Of a DNA stretch of 21,863 bases, positions 7,186-13,751 are shown piece by piece. Where the stretch lies: NCBI GenBank assembly GCA_016282455.1, contig JAEEKM010000096.1:1-21863 (forward strand). The letters run 5' to 3'. Origin of the DNA: Treponema sp. (GTDB taxonomy: Bacteria > Spirochaetota > Spirochaetia > Treponematales > Treponemataceae). Position numbers and translations under genes: made by a program. The notes under the pieces were generated by a model that worked only from the letters and a program-made list of their open reading frames with translations, was not told the origin of the DNA and did no database searches. The first letter of the stretch is position 1; each line of letters begins with the position of its first letter.

Positions 7186-8001
7186 TTATTTTTTTCCCAA
7201 TTCCACAGACCTCTTGTAGGCTGCAGTTACGGCTTCTATTACAGAGTTTCTGAAACCACCTCTTTCCAGGGCAACAACTCCTTCAATGGTAGTTCCTGCG
7301 GGAGAACAGACGGCATCTTTTAATTCACTTACAGAACGTCCGTCCTCAAGGAAGAGGGCTGCAGAACCTTTTAGTGTCTGGGCTGCATAGGTGTAGGCCT
7401 GGGCACGGGGCATTCCAAAGCGGACTGCGGCGTCTGCCAGGGCTTCAATAAACATAAAGGCGTATGCAGGACCAGAACCGCTTACGGCTGTAACTGTGTC
7501 CATAAGTTTTTCAGGCACAACTTCTACTTTTCCTGCGCTCTCAAGAAGTCCTTTTACAAGACTAACATTTTCTTCAGAACAATTAGTGTCAGGACTGAGG
7601 GCTATCATTGCCTCTCCAACAGTTGCCGGAAGATTTGGCATAACGCGAATTTTTGGCAGATAATAAGAAGCAATCATCGTGCTTATTGTTTCAAGCTTAA
7701 CTCCGGCCGCAATGGAAACAAGAAGTTTTTCTTCGCTAAGGGAAGCTTTAATTTCATTAAGTACTGCAGGCAAAAACTGGGGCTTTACTGCAAGAAAGAC
7801 AATATCAGATTTTTCTACAACTTCAGTATTTGAAGAAAGGGCTGTGGCTCCGATTTTTTTTGCAAAAGTTTCTGCTTTAGAAAAATCCACATCTGTAACA
7901 AGAATATTTTCTCCGCCAAACTTTTTTGCAATCGCCTGCATGAGGGCACCACCCATCATACCGCTTCCAATACAACCGATTTTCTTTCCGTTAAGTTCCA
8001 T
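7186..8001 (-). CDS. proC: Pyrroline-5-carboxylate reductase
   Basis: Carries out the last step of proline synthesis, reducing pyrroline-5-carboxylate with NAD(P)H in the cytoplasm. The 271 residues are normal for the family. The N-terminal Rossmann motif is GCIGSGMMGGAL (residues 9-20). The C-terminal dimerisation domain holds the family signature SGSGPAYAFMFIEAL and the later SPAGTTIEGV segment. GGAG 7-10 bases upstream supports the start. It is the last gene of the proA-proB-proC order, 32 bases after proB, and its transcript meets the terminator shared with nhaC. Confidence 0.97.
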   Translation of the reverse strand: MELNGKKIGCIGSGMMGGALMQAIAKKFGGENILVTDVDFSKAETFAKKIGATALSSNTEVVEKSDIVFLAVKPQFLPAVLNEIKASLSEEKLLVSIAAGVKLETISTMIASYYLPKIRVMPNLPATVGEAMIALSPDTNCSEENVSLVKGLLESAGKVEVVPEKLMDTVTAVSGSGPAYAFMFIEALADAAVRFGMPRAQAYTYAAQTLKGSAALFLEDGRSVSELKDAVCSPAGTTIEGVVALERGGFRNSVIEAVTAAYKRSVELGKK

Positions 8002-8033
8002 ATCTTTCTCCGGTAAAAAATAAACTTCAACAA

Positions 8034-8843
8034 TTACGAGGGCTGATTTGATTTTGCAAGAAAGAGTGTTCCCCCTGCACTTCCGTTCATGAGGGAAGCA
8101 AGTGGTTTATCCCTCTGACTGTTTGCAAGCAGCATGGGAATACCTGCCTTAGTAACTTTTTCTGCTGCCTGAATTTTTGTTGCAATTCCACCAGTGCCAA
8201 AAGAATTTGTACTTCCGATGGTAATCTGTTTTTTCAGTGCCTCAATGTCAGTCACTTCTTCCACAAGTTTTGCATCAGGGTTTGTCTTGGGGTTGTCTGT
8301 GTAAACGCCGTCAATGTCGCTAAAGAGAATGAGCAGGTCTGCACTCCACAAAATTGCAATAAGGGCAGAAAGGTTATCGTTGTCTCCGATAGAATCTTCT
8401 TCAAAAGAAACAGAGTCGTTTTCGTTGATGATGGGAACCACACCTTCGTCCACAAGCGTAAAAAGCGTATTGCGCATGTTAAGGGTGTGATTGTAGTCCT
8501 CAAAATCTTCCTTTACAAAAAGAAGCTGACCAACCTGAATGTTCTGTTTGCGGAAGGCTTCCTGCCACTTGTTCATGAGCTCCACCTGTCCCACACTGCA
8601 AAGTGCCTGACGGTAAAGCTTGTCTTTTTTGTGGGCCCATCCGTTTATCACGGAAAGACCTGCAACCTGTGCTCCGGAAGAAACAATGATTACCTGTTTT
8701 CCACTTTTCATAAGGGCTGCACAGCTTGCAGAAAGCATATCAAGAAAAGCTGTATTGATTGTTCCGTCTGATTTTGCAAGAGTATTGCTTCCGAATTTCA
8801 GGACGATTTTTTTTGCACTCTGAATGGCTTCCTGTACGCTCAT
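8034..8843 (-). CDS. proB: Glutamate 5-kinase, short form without PUA domain
   Basis: Phosphorylates glutamate at the gamma-carboxyl group, the committed and usually proline-inhibited step of proline synthesis. The 269 residues hold one amino-acid-kinase domain: KIVLKFGSNTL near the start, IIVSSGAQVAG, the IINENDSVSFEEDSIGDND segment that binds glutamate, and GTGGIATKIQAAE near the C-terminus. It ends soon after the kinase domain; the C-terminal PUA domain of the roughly 367-residue E. coli enzyme is absent, as in other known short-form kinases. Its ATG overlaps the proA stop (ATGA), indicating translational coupling, which fits ProA and ProB acting together on an unstable phosphate intermediate. 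Confidence 0.97.
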   Translation of the reverse strand: MSVQEAIQSAKKIVLKFGSNTLAKSDGTINTAFLDMLSASCAALMKSGKQVIIVSSGAQVAGLSVINGWAHKKDKLYRQALCSVGQVELMNKWQEAFRKQNIQVGQLLFVKEDFEDYNHTLNMRNTLFTLVDEGVVPIINENDSVSFEEDSIGDNDNLSALIAILWSADLLILFSDIDGVYTDNPKTNPDAKLVEEVTDIEALKKQITIGSTNSFGTGGIATKIQAAEKVTKAGIPMLLANSQRDKPLASLMNGSAGGTLFLAKSNQPS

Positions 8844-10126
8844 CTTATTTGTCCGTCTCCGTCAATTAAAAACTTTGTTGTGGTAAGGGCATTGATTCCC
8901 ATTGGTCCGCGGGCATGAAGTTTCTGTGTGCTGATTCCAAGTTCTGCACCAAAACCAAACTCTCCGCCGTCAGTAAAACGGGTACTTGCATTTACATAAA
9001 CACAGGCTGCATCAACCCGCATCTGGAAGGCACGGGCATGAGCCCTGTCGTTAGTGATGATTGCTTCGCTGTGCTTGGTGTTGTGACTGTTGATAAAATC
9101 AATTGCTTCTGCAAGAGAATCTACAACTTTTACTGCAAGAATAAAATCAAGGAACTCAAAACCAAAATCTTCCTTGCAGGCTTTTTTAAGGCAGTCAGGT
9201 TTCTTTGCAAGAATACCGCTTGCCTTGAGTTCAGTTTCTAAAATGGGGTAAGAGGTTTCGCAGGCACGAAGCTGAACTTCTCCATTTAGTTCTTTTGCAA
9301 GAAGGGGAAGGAACTGCTTTATCTGCTTGCGGTTTACAAGAATTGTTTCTATTGCATTACAGGCACCCGGTCTCTGCATTTTTGCATTTTTTGCAATACT
9401 TGCCGCCATCTGAATATCTGCATCAGCGTCAACATAAAGATGACAGATACCTGCACCAGTCTGAATTACAGGAATACGGGCATTCTGCACAACAGTGTTA
9501 ATGAGTTTTGCACCGCCACGGGGAAGCACCACATCAATTTTTCCAACGGCAGTAAGAATCTGTTCTACGTCGCTATGGTCGCCGTCCATGCACAAATACA
9601 CGGCAGAAGGAACTCCGTCATGTCCTGCTTCTGTAAGACCCTCTTTTATTGCGGCAGTGAGTGCTTTGTTGGACTCAAGGGCAGAAGATGAACCGCGCAG
9701 AAGAATTGCATTACCGCTTTTGTAAGCAAGACAGAAAGCATCGATTGTTACGTTAGGACGACTTTCGTAGATGATTGAAACAACCCCAAGAGGCACCCTC
9801 ACCTGGCGGATCTGAAGTCCATTCTCCGTTCTCCAGCCGGCAGTTTCTTCTCCAATAGGATCACGCTGCTGAATAACAGTATTCATGCTTTCTATGATTG
9901 ATTTGAATTTCTTTTCATCAAGGGCAAGGCGTTCTACCAGGGCGCTGCTCATTCCCTTTTCACTGGCGGCAGCAACATCAAGTGCATTTGCAATTAAAAT
10001 TGATTCTTTATTCTTTTCCAGAGCCTGTACAACACAGGAAAGTGCGTGATTTTTTTGTGAAGCGGTGTGCAGTGCAAGCGTATTTGCCCCTGCCCGAAGT
10101 TCTGCGCATACGGCATCAATATTCAT
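8840..10126 (-). CDS. proA: Gamma-glutamyl phosphate reductase
   Basis: Reduces glutamyl-5-phosphate to glutamate-5-semialdehyde, which cyclises to the ProC substrate. At 428 residues it is full length for this aldehyde-dehydrogenase-fold family. Visible landmarks are the NADPH-binding region PLGVVSIIYESRPNVT (112-127), AILLRGSSSALESN, VLPRGG (200-205), and the catalytic cysteine C256 in QRPGACNAIETILV. A strong Shine-Dalgarno, AGAGGAG, precedes the start. It lies 42 bases after the unknown gene that leads the unit and overlaps proB by 4 bases. Confidence 0.98.
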   Translation of the reverse strand: MNIDAVCAELRAGANTLALHTASQKNHALSCVVQALEKNKESILIANALDVAAASEKGMSSALVERLALDEKKFKSIIESMNTVIQQRDPIGEETAGWRTENGLQIRQVRVPLGVVSIIYESRPNVTIDAFCLAYKSGNAILLRGSSSALESNKALTAAIKEGLTEAGHDGVPSAVYLCMDGDHSDVEQILTAVGKIDVVLPRGGAKLINTVVQNARIPVIQTGAGICHLYVDADADIQMAASIAKNAKMQRPGACNAIETILVNRKQIKQFLPLLAKELNGEVQLRACETSYPILETELKASGILAKKPDCLKKACKEDFGFEFLDFILAVKVVDSLAEAIDFINSHNTKHSEAIITNDRAHARAFQMRVDAACVYVNASTRFTDGGEFGFGAELGISTQKLHARGPMGINALTTTKFLIDGDGQIR

Positions 10127-10168
10127 GCTGTTCTCCTCTGCACATTTTTTATGTTTAGAAAAAACTAT

Positions 10169-10765
10169 CTAGTAATTTGCCAGAAAGTACATTCCCAAAA
10201 GAATAACAAGACGGCTCTTTGCTTCTGACCAGCGTGCCTCTCTTGGAAGTGATTTTACGTACCACCAGAAAATTCCAAATTCAGGATCTATGCGAAGGGC
10301 ATATTCTTCAAAATCCTTGTTTTTAGACTGCTGACCGAACATGAGGTAAACCACATCATCTACAATGCTGAAGAAGGGTGCATAACTTGCAGTGTAACTT
10401 TTTGCATTAAGCTGCTTGCAGAATTCTTCCAGGTGGTATAGTACCTGTGCCTTAAGTTCTTCGTCAGATTTTTCAACCCAGGTTTTTTGAATAAGCAGCA
10501 CAAGGTTGTTGTGAAAACTTGTCACAAGACGATTTTCTGCATCCTGCTTCGGGTCGGCGATTTTCTTAAAAGCCTCACTGGCTCCAAGTGCCTGTGCAAG
10601 TGTAAGTGCGCAAGAACGGCATTCATTTTCTTCCACTGATTCCACCAGTGAATGCATTGCCTGTATAGATTCTGAGTCAAGAAACTGTTCGATTAAATCG
10701 CCTTTCATAAGGTGCATTGTAAAGTTTTCCACCAGTTTTTTCAAGTAGTAGGATTGAAGTGCCAC
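10169..10765 (-). CDS. Conserved-looking protein of unknown function, first gene of the proline operon
   Basis: A 198-residue protein I do not recognise. It is rich in predicted helix (QSYYLKKLVENFTMHLMKGD; LKAQVLYHLEEFCKQL) and has a CxxC pair, C49 and C52, in ENECRSCAL. Its C-terminal quarter is aromatic and hydrophobic (FGIFWWYVKSLPREARW, ending LLGMYFLANY), which suggests a packed core or peripheral membrane contact rather than a clear transmembrane helix. No signal peptide is seen. GGGGAAAG upstream serves as ribosome-binding site. It is transcribed from the divergent promoter region and is followed 42 bases later by proA, with no terminator between, so it is very likely co-transcribed with proABC. 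Its role is unknown. Confidence 0.75.
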   Translation of the reverse strand: MALQSYYLKKLVENFTMHLMKGDLIEQFLDSESIQAMHSLVESVEENECRSCALTLAQALGASEAFKKIADPKQDAENRLVTSFHNNLVLLIQKTWVEKSDEELKAQVLYHLEEFCKQLNAKSYTASYAPFFSIVDDVVYLMFGQQSKNKDFEEYALRIDPEFGIFWWYVKSLPREARWSEAKSRLVILLGMYFLANY

Positions 10766-10782
10766 TTTCCCCTAAATGACTG

Positions 10783-10811
10783 TTTCAATTTTACATGTAA
10801 AGCATTATACT
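10783..10811 (+). promoter_or_regulatory. Predicted promoter of the GH27 gene
   Basis: TATACT at 10806-10811 matches the -10 consensus in five of six positions; TTTCAA at 10783-10788, 17 bases upstream, is a weak -35. The start codon lies 28 bases after the -10, with AAAGGAGG at 10828-10835 as ribosome-binding site. The weak -35 suggests an activator or regulated use. Confidence 0.55.
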
Positions 10812-10816
10812 TTACA
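10790..10816. promoter_or_regulatory. Candidate operator overlapping divergent promoters
   Basis: Three half-sites alternate in orientation: TTTACA (10790-10795), TGTAAA (10796-10801) and TTTACA (10811-10816). The first two make the 12-base palindrome TTTACATGTAAA. The second and third, extended by one base, make a 7-7-7 inverted repeat with arms TGTAAAG and CTTTACA. The latter brackets the bases that serve as TATACT on the plus strand and as a perfect TATAAT (10804-10809) on the minus strand. A regulator bound here could control both the GH27 gene and the proline operon. Its identity is unknown. Confidence 0.5.
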
Positions 10817-10839
10817 AACTTGAATACAAAGGAGGTTTT

Positions 10840-12177
10840 ATGTATTCAAAAAACAATGCGGCGCTTTATCCGCCTATGGGTTGGAACAGCTACGATTATT
10901 ACAACACTATGGTCACAGAAGAAGAAGTTAAGGCAAATGCAGACTTCATGGCCAAAAACTTAAAAGACTTCGGCTGGGAATATGTGGTGGTAGACATTCA
11001 GTGGTCAGACCCAAATGCGGGTGCTACCTGTCCTGAAATTCAATATGTGCCTTTCACTCACTTTTGTCTTGATGAATACTCCCGTCAGATTCCAGCAGAA
11101 AACAGATTTCCCTCTTCTGCAAACGGAAAGGGCTTTAAACCGCTGGCAGACTACATCCATTCACTGGGCTTAAAGTTTGGAATACACATCATGCGGGGAA
11201 TTCCCCGTTATGCCGCCCACACCCACATGAAAGTGCTTGGAACAAACCTGACCGCAGACAAAATTGCAAACCCCTTCAGCGTGAGTAAGTGGAACGGAGA
11301 CATGTACGGAATAGATGTTTCCAGAAAAGGAAGTCTTGAAGGCGGAAGAGCCTACTACGACAGCATTTTCAAGTTTTACGCAGACTGGGGCGTAGACTTT
11401 GTAAAAGTAGACGACATCTGCAACACAAACATGTATCCGCAAAATCCCTACTCGGCAGAAAAAGAAATTGAACTCATTGCAGAAGCAATAGAAAAATCTG
11501 GCAGACCCATGGTACTTTCCTTAAGTCCCGGACCTGCAGTAATTGAAAAAGCCTGGCACATGGAAAAATATGCCAACATGTGGCGCATAACCGATGACTT
11601 CTGGGACAAGTGGGAACTTCTAAAAGTCATGTTTGAACGGTGCGAAGTATGGCAGCGTCATGTAGGAAACGGTTCCTGGCCCGACTGCGACATGATTCCA
11701 CTGGGAAAACTTTCCAAAGGTTTTGGAAAAGAAAGAAAAACTAACTTTACCCCTGCCGAAGAAAAAACCATGCTGACTTTATGGAGCATTTTCAGAAGTC
11801 CGCTTATTCTGGGAACAGATTTAACCCAGTTAGATGAAGAGAGTCTTTCCCTCATTACAAACCAGGAAGTTCTCTCGCTTAACAGGCAGAGTCACGGTGC
11901 TTTCCAGTTAATGCGGAATGAGGACCAGTGCATCTGGCAGAGTTTTGGTCAGGGTTGCCCCGCAAAGGGACAGGATATATTTGTTGCCCTCTTTAACTTA
12001 AGTGACGGCGACAGAGAAGTTTCCCTTCCCCTCCAGTCACTCAAGGGAATATCTCCTTCCAAAACTTACTCTGTACGGGACTTGTGGCAAAGAAAAGACC
12101 TCTTCCCCCTGCAGGGAGATGCAGAACTTTCCATAAATATCAGTGCCCACGGAGCTGCCCTGTTCCGCTTAAGTTGA
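10840..12177 (+). CDS. GH27-family glycoside hydrolase (alpha-galactosidase-like)
   Basis: A 445-residue retaining glycosidase related to alpha-galactosidases, cytoplasmic because no signal peptide is visible. A TIM barrel opens with PPMGWNSYDYY (11-21) and a C-terminal beta domain follows from about residue 370. Aligned by motif with human alpha-galactosidase A, the nucleophile is D191 in FVKVDD and the acid/base is D253 in WRITDDFWDKW. Two sugar-recognition motifs differ: the usual DDCW is DIQW (52-55), and the CEWG-like loop is LSLSPGP. The substrate may therefore not be a plain terminal alpha-galactoside. Related uncharacterised GH27 proteins with the same LSLSPGP pattern occur in other bacteria, from memory. 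It is divergent from the proline operon and 45 bases upstream of apt. Confidence 0.85.
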   Translation: MYSKNNAALYPPMGWNSYDYYNTMVTEEEVKANADFMAKNLKDFGWEYVVVDIQWSDPNAGATCPEIQYVPFTHFCLDEYSRQIPAENRFPSSANGKGFKPLADYIHSLGLKFGIHIMRGIPRYAAHTHMKVLGTNLTADKIANPFSVSKWNGDMYGIDVSRKGSLEGGRAYYDSIFKFYADWGVDFVKVDDICNTNMYPQNPYSAEKEIELIAEAIEKSGRPMVLSLSPGPAVIEKAWHMEKYANMWRITDDFWDKWELLKVMFERCEVWQRHVGNGSWPDCDMIPLGKLSKGFGKERKTNFTPAEEKTMLTLWSIFRSPLILGTDLTQLDEESLSLITNQEVLSLNRQSHGAFQLMRNEDQCIWQSFGQGCPAKGQDIFVALFNLSDGDREVSLPLQSLKGISPSKTYSVRDLWQRKDLFPLQGDAELSINISAHGAALFRLS

Positions 12178-12202
12178 ATAAAAAATATTACTGTGCTAGG
12201 AT
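12174..12202 (+). promoter_or_regulatory. Possible promoter of apt
   Basis: TTGAAT at 12174-12179 overlaps the stop codon of the GH27 gene and is followed after 17 bases by TAGGAT at 12197-12202. Both boxes match consensus in four of six positions. It would let apt be expressed independently; read-through from GH27 is equally possible because no terminator separates them. Confidence 0.4.
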
Positions 12203-12222
12203 TGTAAAGAAGGTATACAACT

Positions 12223-12768
12223 ATGGATAAAGATTTTGAAGTATTAGACAAAGTAATCGGCCGCATTCCAGACTTTCCAAAGAAGGGTGTGCTTTTTTAT
12301 GACATTACCGGTATTCTCCGCCACCCGGATGCATTCCGCTACACCATTCAGAGGATGACTGAGATTTACAAGGACAAGCACATTGATGCAGTTGCCGGAA
12401 TAGAAAGCAGAGGCTTTATTTTTGCCGCTCCTTTTGCAGAACGCATGGGTATTCCCTTCATTCTCATCAGAAAAAAGGGTAAACTCCCCGGAAAAACCTA
12501 TAACTGCAAGTACAATCTGGAGTATGGAACTGCAGAAATAGAAGTTCACTGCACGGACATTACCCCCGGACAGAATGTTCTTCTTGTAGATGACCTTCTT
12601 GCTACAGGCGGTACCATGAAGGCTGCAGAAAACCTTCTTGAACAGGGCGGTGCAAAGGTGGCAGGTGTATTCGGAGTTATAGGACTTCCCTTCCTGAACT
12701 ACGAAAAAGTGCTTGAACCCTACCCCACTACCACTCTGGTAACCTACAATTCAGAAAAAATGGAATAA
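12223..12768 (+). CDS. apt: Adenine phosphoribosyltransferase
   Basis: Salvages adenine by joining it to PRPP to form AMP in the cytoplasm. The 181-residue protein is full length. It has the family's N-terminal FPKKGVLFYDITGIL, the adenine-site segment AGIESRGFIFAAPFAERM, and the PRPP-binding loop VLLVDDLLATGGTM. AAGAAGG at 12207-12213 is the ribosome-binding site. The stop is followed by two T-runs and a chain of hairpins leading to a terminator at 12884-12920. Confidence 0.98.
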   Translation: MDKDFEVLDKVIGRIPDFPKKGVLFYDITGILRHPDAFRYTIQRMTEIYKDKHIDAVAGIESRGFIFAAPFAERMGIPFILIRKKGKLPGKTYNCKYNLEYGTAEIEVHCTDITPGQNVLLVDDLLATGGTMKAAENLLEQGGAKVAGVFGVIGLPFLNYEKVLEPYPTTTLVTYNSEKME

Positions 12769-12793
12769 TTTTTTAATTTTTTTTGAAATTTCT

Positions 12794-12863
12794 GTAACCT
12801 TAAGAAAGTTGGGTGGTTACTGTTTATGAAAGGCACAGGCAATAGATGCTTGTCTTTTTCATA
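12794..12863 (+). other. Structured RNA region downstream of apt
   Basis: Two consecutive hairpins precede the terminator. Hairpin 1 pairs GTAACC (12794-12799) with GGTTAC (12815-12820). Hairpin 2 has a 17-pair arm, 12825-12841 with 12847-12863, interrupted by one C-C mismatch and closed by the loop ATAGA. The loop of hairpin 1 (AAGAAAGTTGGG) can also pair with CCTAACTTTTTT just after hairpin 2 (about 12870-12881), as a pseudoknot or alternative helix with two G-T wobbles. It may be the apt 3' untranslated region or a 3'-derived small RNA. It matches no RNA family I recognise. Confidence 0.4.
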
Positions 12864-12883
12864 GAAACTCCTAACTTTTTTCC

Positions 12884-12920
12884 AAACGGCCCTCGTTGTC
12901 AACGGGGGCTGTTTCTTTTT
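12884..12920 (+). terminator. Intrinsic terminator for apt, overlapping the 3' end of the nuclease gene
   Basis: AAACGGCCCTCGTT (12884-12897) pairs with AACGGGGGCTGTTT (12901-12914), fourteen pairs with two G-T wobbles and a three-base loop. TTTCTTTTT follows on the plus strand. The right arm lies within the last codons of the opposing nuclease gene. In the minus direction no T-run follows, so it acts mainly on plus-strand transcripts. Confidence 0.7.
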
Positions 12921-13744
12921 CTCCAGGCAGCAGCATTCACTTCACTTTCCAGAAGAGACTCTTTTTCATCCTCGAGGCTTACAAAAAAATCAAGACCGGT
13001 GCGTTTTTCCACTTCATCAACCGTAACCGCATAGTCATAAATACTGCCGGAAAAATTTTCCTGTGGAATAATAAAGGCAAGAGTCATTTCTTCACCGTCA
13101 GCATTCAGGGCATAAAGGACTTTGTAAAAAAACTCAGGAACCGCCACTGCATTTTCCCCGATTCTGGGGTAGGCGGAACTTTTCTTTTCCAGAACAGGCC
13201 CCGTTATAACTACCACCTGGCCGTATTTTTTTGCCCAGCGGCGAACCTGCTCTTCCAGCTGCTTCCATATTCCGTCGTTAAAGGAATGCCTTTGTGGAGT
13301 AATGTTGCTTAAAAGAAAAGTATCACTCATGCTCCCTTCACTCCACTTCATGTCGCCTGCAGGAGCAAGGTGTCCCCTGTCGTAACCGCTTCGTCTGTAA
13401 TCGTTCAAAGATGCAGACCCTGTGGAAATATTTAAGTCCTCACGAAAATCATTGGAGCGGGGAAAAGTACCGTCTACTTCTTCGGCAGTGAGAGTGTAGG
13501 AAACCCATTCGGCACATTCATAGCTTTCGCGGTAACAAAGGGTAAAACCATTGTAGGAATGAACTTCATGGTCGTGCCCGTTTTTTAAGGCTTGAGTAGA
13601 TTTACAAAGTGGAATCTCCAGACCGGGAGAAACATTATGCTTTGTAGTGCAGGAAGCAGAAGAACTTGCGCAGGAAAGAATTAAGAGACAGAGCAGGGTG
13701 GAAATAAAATTCACCAGACAGTTTTTCTTGATTTTTACCTTCAT
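12899..13744 (-). CDS. Exported DNA/RNA non-specific endonuclease (beta-beta-alpha-metal type)
   Basis: A 281-residue nuclease of the Serratia NucA/EndA family, cutting DNA and RNA outside the cytoplasm. The N-terminus (MKVKIKKNCL) leads into a hydrophobic signal ending LLILSC, so C25 is a probable lipidation site in the relaxed spirochaete style. The catalytic motif DRGHLAPAGDM contains the general-base H125; the downstream SNITPQRHSFNDGIW supplies the conserved metal-binding asparagine. I chose the ATG at 13744 over one 15 codons upstream because TAGGA at 13750-13754 lies just before it and the longer form would overlap the previous gene. It starts 7 bases after the radical-SAM-like gene. 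Likely roles are nutrient scavenging or degrading extracellular DNA. Confidence 0.88.
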   Translation of the reverse strand: MKVKIKKNCLVNFISTLLCLLILSCASSSASCTTKHNVSPGLEIPLCKSTQALKNGHDHEVHSYNGFTLCYRESYECAEWVSYTLTAEEVDGTFPRSNDFREDLNISTGSASLNDYRRSGYDRGHLAPAGDMKWSEGSMSDTFLLSNITPQRHSFNDGIWKQLEEQVRRWAKKYGQVVVITGPVLEKKSSAYPRIGENAVAVPEFFYKVLYALNADGEEMTLAFIIPQENFSGSIYDYAVTVDEVEKRTGLDFFVSLEDEKESLLESEVNAAAWRKRNSPR

Positions 13745-13751
13745 CTTTTTC

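Noticed and set aside
12896..13312. 138-codon plus-strand ORF opposite the nuclease gene
   Set aside because: It lies antisense to a clear enzyme gene, has low-complexity aromatic composition and no ribosome-binding site; it is a shadow frame.
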